The position numbers were made by a program, and so were the translations under genes. Below, piece after piece: positions 8,855-11,583 of a DNA stretch of 11,583 nt; position 1 is the stretch's first letter, and each line of letters opens with the position of its first letter. The notes under the pieces were generated by a model, which was not told the DNA's origin, ran no database searches, and saw only the letters and a program-made list of their open reading frames with translations. Location of the stretch: the NCBI GenBank assembly GCA_013423325.1, contig BLJB01000208.1:1-11583 (forward strand). The letters are read 5' to 3'. Source of the stretch: Usnea hakonensis. Lineage: Eukaryota > Ascomycota > Lecanoromycetes > Lecanorales > Parmeliaceae.

Positions 8855-9013
8855 TATTAGGATTAATACGGATTTAAAGTATAATATAGATATAATAATA
8901 AGATATTAAATCTAAAAAGAGAATATCTAAGATATAAGAAGTTCGCCTTAAATAGAGATCCCTACGGGCGCTAGCCTAGCGCCCGTGTCAGAGGTATAAA
9001 CCGTATCCTAACA
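8855..9013 (-). repeat. 5' LTR of E2
   Basis: This 159-bp LTR matches 1874-2032 along its length. Here the left end is fully RIPped (TATTAGGATTAATACGG), while the right end keeps original CA/TG (CCCGTGTCAGAG and CCTAACA). It contains a perfect palindrome at 8964-8986 with 11-bp arms (ACGGGCGCTAG) and one central base. Confidence 0.92.
8964..8986. promoter_or_regulatory. GC-rich hairpin in the LTR
   Basis: An 11-bp perfect inverted repeat, ACGGGCGCTAG / CTAGCGCCCGT, flanks a single base. A decayed form is at 1983-2005 in the other LTR and an expanded form is at 9051-9085 in the E3 LTR, so it is a family feature. It could be a transcript-processing, polyadenylation or dimerisation element; the role is not shown by the sequence. 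Confidence 0.55.
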
Positions 9014-9018
9014 GGGGG
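9014..9018. repeat. Right target-site duplication of E2 (GGGGG)
   Basis: A run of nine Gs (9014-9022) directly follows the LTR end CCTAACA. With six Gs on the other side of E2 this fits a 5-bp duplication within a ten-G target. The phase inside the run is arbitrary. Confidence 0.72.
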
Positions 9019-9025
9019 GGGGTAA

Positions 9026-9198
9026 TATTAGGATACGTAATACGTCTTAGCGCTAGCTTAGTGCTAGGCTAGCGCTAGCGCTAGCCTAAAGGGATCTCTA
9101 CTTAAGGCGAACTTCTTATATCTTAAATATTCTCTCCTTAGATTTAATATCTTATTACTATATCTACGTTATACTTTAAGTCTATATTAATCCTAATA
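9026..9198 (+). repeat. 3' LTR of E3
   Basis: This plus-strand LTR begins TATTAGGATACG (ancestrally TGTTAGG) and ends TCCTAATA. It is homologous to both E2 LTRs but in the opposite orientation. It is 173 bp long because the GC-rich hairpin has grown by extra CTAGCG units (9051-9085). It is preceded by G9-TAA, the same junction that precedes the E2 3' LTR, so it is a 3' LTR whose internal region lies left of E2. The sequence after it does not match the E2 leader, which supports this reading over a 5' LTR. Confidence 0.85.
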
Positions 9199-9265
9199 AT
9201 ACTTAGTAGTTCCCTATACCTTAAAGCTTATCGATATTATCGAGTCGACTTAGGGATACTAATAT

Positions 9266-11097
9266 TTTAGTTTTTTCTATAGATATAGTCGATATCTAAC
9301 TCTCTATCTCTTTCTAGTTCGGATTCGAATAAGTCTAATTCTAATTTAATTAGAATTAATAGTTCTAAACCCGATAAAGATAAATCTAAGTCTAATTTAG
9401 ACTTAATTAGAATTAATAATTCTAACTCTAAGTCCGATAAGGACCCCGATAAGAATATTTCTAACTTTAAAAAGGACTCCGATAAGGATATTTCTAACTC
9501 GGATAAATCTAATTCTAATTCTAATTCTAAATCCGATAACGATAAATCTAATAAGGATAATCCTAATAAGTAATTTAAGTACTAAAGGGCTTTACGAGCT
9601 ACTAATTTAAACTTTAATCTTAAAAATAAAGTCTTTATACTCGGAGTTTCTAAAATTAGTAATAGCGGCTTAGCTTAAAAACTAAAGAGATTAGTATCGG
9701 AAGGTACCTCTATTACTAATTTAGAAATAGATAAGAAAGAAAGTATAGAATTAAAAAGGGATTCTAGAGTATACTTATTATCTATATTATAATCTATAAT
9801 ATAGAATAATATTTTAAGGGTAAATAAAAAGTCCTTTTTAGCTTTATAATTTTTATAATATAATATAGATCTTTATTTATAAAGGGCCTTTTTATAGGCT
9901 AAAGCTAAAAGAGTAGGGATTAAATTTAATAATAATATTAATATAAAAGTCTAATAGAGGGAGTTATCTAGCCTATCCTTTATAAATAGTACTCCCCTAA
10001 TTAAGTCGTTTTAATTAGGATCCTTATCCTCTAATTCTTATTTATTATAATTATCTTTAGTAATATCTATATCTAAGGGAGATAAGTCTTTCCTCTACTA
10101 TTTAGTAGGGTTATTAACTTCTATCTAGTTATATTCTACTTTTTCTATTAATTACTTTAGGGTAAAAATAATATTATTTTTATCTAGTTTAGGGGTTTTT
10201 ATATCTTTTATAAGGATTACTAGCCTTCTCTCCCTTTAGTACTACTTTTTAGTATATTTATATACTACTTTAGCCTTATTATTAAAAGGAAACTAGCGAG
10301 ACTAAAAAGGTTACCCTTTAGGCTTTTAGCTCTATAGTTATTAATTTTCTAGTTAAAAAGGCTAGGGAGGCTAAAACTATTAATTATAGTCCTAAAGATT
10401 ATTTACCTCTAATTTTACCTCTATTTATAAAGGATAATAAGGAGGCTAGAATTTACCTCTCCTCCTCCGCTTAGATTAAGCCCTTATCTATATTAATAGT
10501 TAGGATTTAGGAGGTTAATATAGCTTCTTTCTAGCTATTATTATAGATATTATATAATTAACTTTAGATTAAGAATCTAGATACTCGCTATTATATTTAT
10601 AGTATTTCGGTATATAAATAAAAGGTATATTCCCCTTTATTTAGTATATCTTACGTAAGGAAGGTAATCTTCTAGGGGCCTATAGCTATATAATTAATTA
10701 ATTTCGCATAAGCCTTAATAATATCTTAGTACTAGTAAACTTTAGTATTATTAGTATTAAGCTAAAGGTTTTTTAGCTACTAAATTTACGACGAATTATA
10801 ATTATTTAGGCCTAAATAACTATTTATATATAGAAAATTTCTACTTTTAAGAGGTTATTTAATAAACGAATAGATTACCGCTATAATACTCTATAGTAGG
10901 GTAATTACTATACTAAGAGTCGCTATAGTTAATATAGTTATAGTATACTAGAATACTACTAGGGCGAACCCCGGGCTTATAATCTATTAAAATATAGGAT
11001 AGAATATATAGTAGTTATATTTATTATAGATTTCTATAAAGGAAAGCTTAACTATATCCTAGTAATAGTTATATAACTAAGTTACGTAATCTACTTT
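9266..11097 (+). pseudogene. Unrecognised RIP-degraded coding region with acidic/serine-rich N-terminus
   Basis: I do not recognise this gene. With TAG/TAA read as Gln/Trp, the first plus-strand frame stays open from about 9266 to 10,300. It starts with an Asp/Glu/Ser-rich low-complexity stretch of about 100 residues (9266-9575; pieces such as SDKDPDKNISNF, SDKSNSNSNSKSDN). Many Asn and Lys there are probably RIPped Asp and Glu. A mixed region follows (RALRATNLNFNLKNKV, LKRLVSEGTSITNLEIDKKE), then a Ser/Leu/Pro-rich linker (about 10,000-10,290). Near 10,290 coherence moves to another frame, which runs to about 11,097 (KARKAKTTNYSPKDYLPLIL, QIYDELQLFRPKQ, LLLRGYLINEQI). The shift may be an intron or an indel. 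Options are a Gag-like protein of another element or an accessory transposon gene. Confidence 0.42.
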
Positions 11098-11144
11098 TAA
11101 TAAAATATTTTATTCTTCGAAAAATTAAAGATAGAGGTAAAGGG

Positions 11145-11505
11145 AAATTTTAAAGGGGAGTTTTAGATAAGAGAAAGAAGGGGTAAAAGAGGAGGAGAGA
11201 AGCTTCGAGGGAGGGAGAGAGAGGAGCTTCGAGGGAGGAGAAGCTTTAGGGGGAGCTTTAGGGGGGAGCTTCGGGGGGGGGAGAAAGAGCTTCGAGGGGG
11301 GAGAAGCTTAGAGGGGAGCTTCGGGGGGAGCTTCCGGGGGGGGGAGAAAGAGCTTCGAGGGGGGAGAAGCTTCGGGGGGAGCTTCGGGGGGAAGCTTTAG
11401 GGGGGGGGAGAAACTTCGGGGGGAGCTTCGAGAGCGAGCTTCGGGAGCGAAAAAGGGAGTAAGAAAAAGAGCTTTAAGAGAAAGAGAGCTTAGGGGGGTC
11501 AAAAT
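11145..11505. repeat. Purine-rich minisatellite with G-runs and AGCTT boxes
   Basis: The plus strand is almost all purine, broken only by AGCTT or AGCTTC boxes that recur more than ten times at roughly 10-25 bp spacing (for example 11201, 11225, 11242, 11254, 11267, 11305, 11351). G-runs of five to nine separate them. The unit approximates GGGGGGAGCTTCG, with a longer GAGAAAGAGCTTCGAGG variant. The tract contains practically no CpA or TpG, so it offers RIP no targets. A proline-rich frame on the minus strand (11308-11502) is a by-product of this repeat. Confidence 0.85.
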
Positions 11506-11514
11506 AAAAAGTTC

Positions 11515-11540
11515 AAAAAAAAAAAAATCAAAAAAAAAAA
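11515..11540. repeat. Two A-tracts (A13 and A11)
   Basis: A13 at 11515-11527 and A11 at 11530-11540 are separated by TC. They close the low-complexity region and are followed at once by normal-composition DNA. They could be the tail of a retroposed sequence or simple low complexity. Confidence 0.7.
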
Positions 11541-11583
11541 TTCAGGTTTGATTTTGTCATATACCCAGCCGTCGTCCACCCTA
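11541..11583. other. Un-RIPped right flank
   Basis: CA and TG are again frequent here and GC content rises. The stretch is too short to assign a gene. It marks the far side of the RIP block. Confidence 0.75.

Larger units (their letters stand above)
1874..9013 (-). mobile_element. E2: structurally complete, RIP-inactivated Ty3/Gypsy chromovirus
   Basis: This 7,140-bp element lies on the minus strand between two 159-bp LTRs. From its 5' end the order is LTR (8855-9013), leader with 44-bp repeats, gag, protease, reverse transcriptase, RNase H, integrase, chromodomain, C-terminal repeats, polypurine tract and LTR (1874-2032). That order (RT-RNH-IN) is diagnostic of Ty3/Gypsy, and the chromodomain after integrase places it among the chromoviruses. 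Domain identity was read from motifs after allowing for TAG/TAA as former Gln/Trp. It is flanked by GGGGG and nested in the polypurine tract of a sibling (E3) in the opposite orientation. Both genes are full of stops and catalytic residues are mutated, so it cannot act on its own. Confidence 0.93.
8855..9198. repeat. Head-to-head LTR inverted repeat
   Basis: The E2 5' LTR (minus strand) and the E3 3' LTR (plus strand) face each other across a 12-bp spacer, G9-TAA. Outward from the spacer both read TGTTAGGATACG-like sequence, then shared blocks such as GGGATCTCTAxTTAAGGCGAACTTCTTATATCTTA. They form an imperfect palindrome of about 340 bp. Confidence 0.85.
165..11500. other. RIP-saturated AT-rich block
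   Basis: By eye only a few dozen CpA or TpG dinucleotides remain in over 11 kb (for example near 1712, 3747, 4713, 5118, 5870, 6198, 7529, 8001, 8203, 8333, 8485, 10706). TpA is everywhere and CpG is still frequent. Loss of CpA with survival of CpG points to fungal RIP rather than plain CpG methylation decay. The left edge is sharp, at about 165-180. The right edge lies near 11,499, where CA returns. No ATG-started frame longer than about 65 codons exists. All coding remnants inside are read by treating TAG/TAA as former Gln or Trp codons. Confidence 0.93.

Noticed and set aside
9026..9198. 5' LTR of a further element running right into 9199-11097
   Set aside because: It is preceded by G9-TAA, identical to the junction before the E2 3' LTR, and the following sequence does not resemble the E2 leader. 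A 3' LTR of E3 explains it better.
165..11500. Mitochondrial or organellar DNA because of extreme AT content
   Set aside because: CpG is frequent, CpA/TpG are selectively missing and nuclear Ty3/Gypsy elements fill the region; this is RIP, not general AT bias.
11308..11502. A 64-codon minus-strand frame rich in PPEAPPEA
   Set aside because: It is the complement of the GGGGG-AGCTTC minisatellite; its composition comes entirely from the repeat and no other coding sign exists.

Overview
The window reads as an AT-rich transposon graveyard from a filamentous ascomycete (Pezizomycotina). Between about 165 and 11,500 the dinucleotides CpA and TpG are almost absent, TpA is hugely over-represented and CpG survives. 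This is the signature of repeat-induced point mutation (RIP), which turns CpA into TpA on both strands. ATG codons have become ATA, and CAG, CAA and TGG codons have become TAG or TAA, so no real open frame is left. Reading TAG/TAA as former Gln/Trp, however, restores long coherent proteins. The species cannot be named from this sequence. No host gene, tRNA or rRNA was found.

Layout. (a) 1-164 keeps normal CA/TG content and looks like a young or RIP-escaped LTR. (b) 182 to about 1385, minus strand, is a degraded Gag with a coiled coil, a capsid-like core and a CCHC zinc knuckle, from a retrotransposon family different from the main one. (c) 1738-1873, plus strand, is the 3' end of a Ty3/Gypsy copy called E3 here; it resumes at 9014-9198 with its polypurine tract and 3' LTR. 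(d) 1874-9013, minus strand, is a structurally complete Ty3/Gypsy chromovirus of the same family, called E2. It has 159-bp LTRs, a leader with tandem repeats, gag, protease, reverse transcriptase, RNase H, integrase, chromodomain, a repeat-bearing C-terminal tail and a polypurine tract. (e) 9266 to about 11,097, plus strand, is a RIP-degraded coding region with an acidic/serine-rich N-terminus that I do not recognise. (f) 11,145-11,505 is a purine-rich minisatellite of G-runs and AGCTT boxes, followed by A-tracts and un-RIPped flank to the end.

History inferred. E2 inserted in reverse orientation into the run of Gs in the polypurine tract of its sibling E3. The G counts fit a 5-bp target duplication exactly (6 + 9 - 5 = 10, the length of the intact G run in E2). 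The repeats were then mutated to near saturation by RIP. All catalytic sites are recognisable, but key residues are lost, often Asp to Asn through TGA>TAA changes, so the locus is dead. I do not see a new cellular system. The value of the window lies in its unusually legible RIP record and nested-insertion structure.
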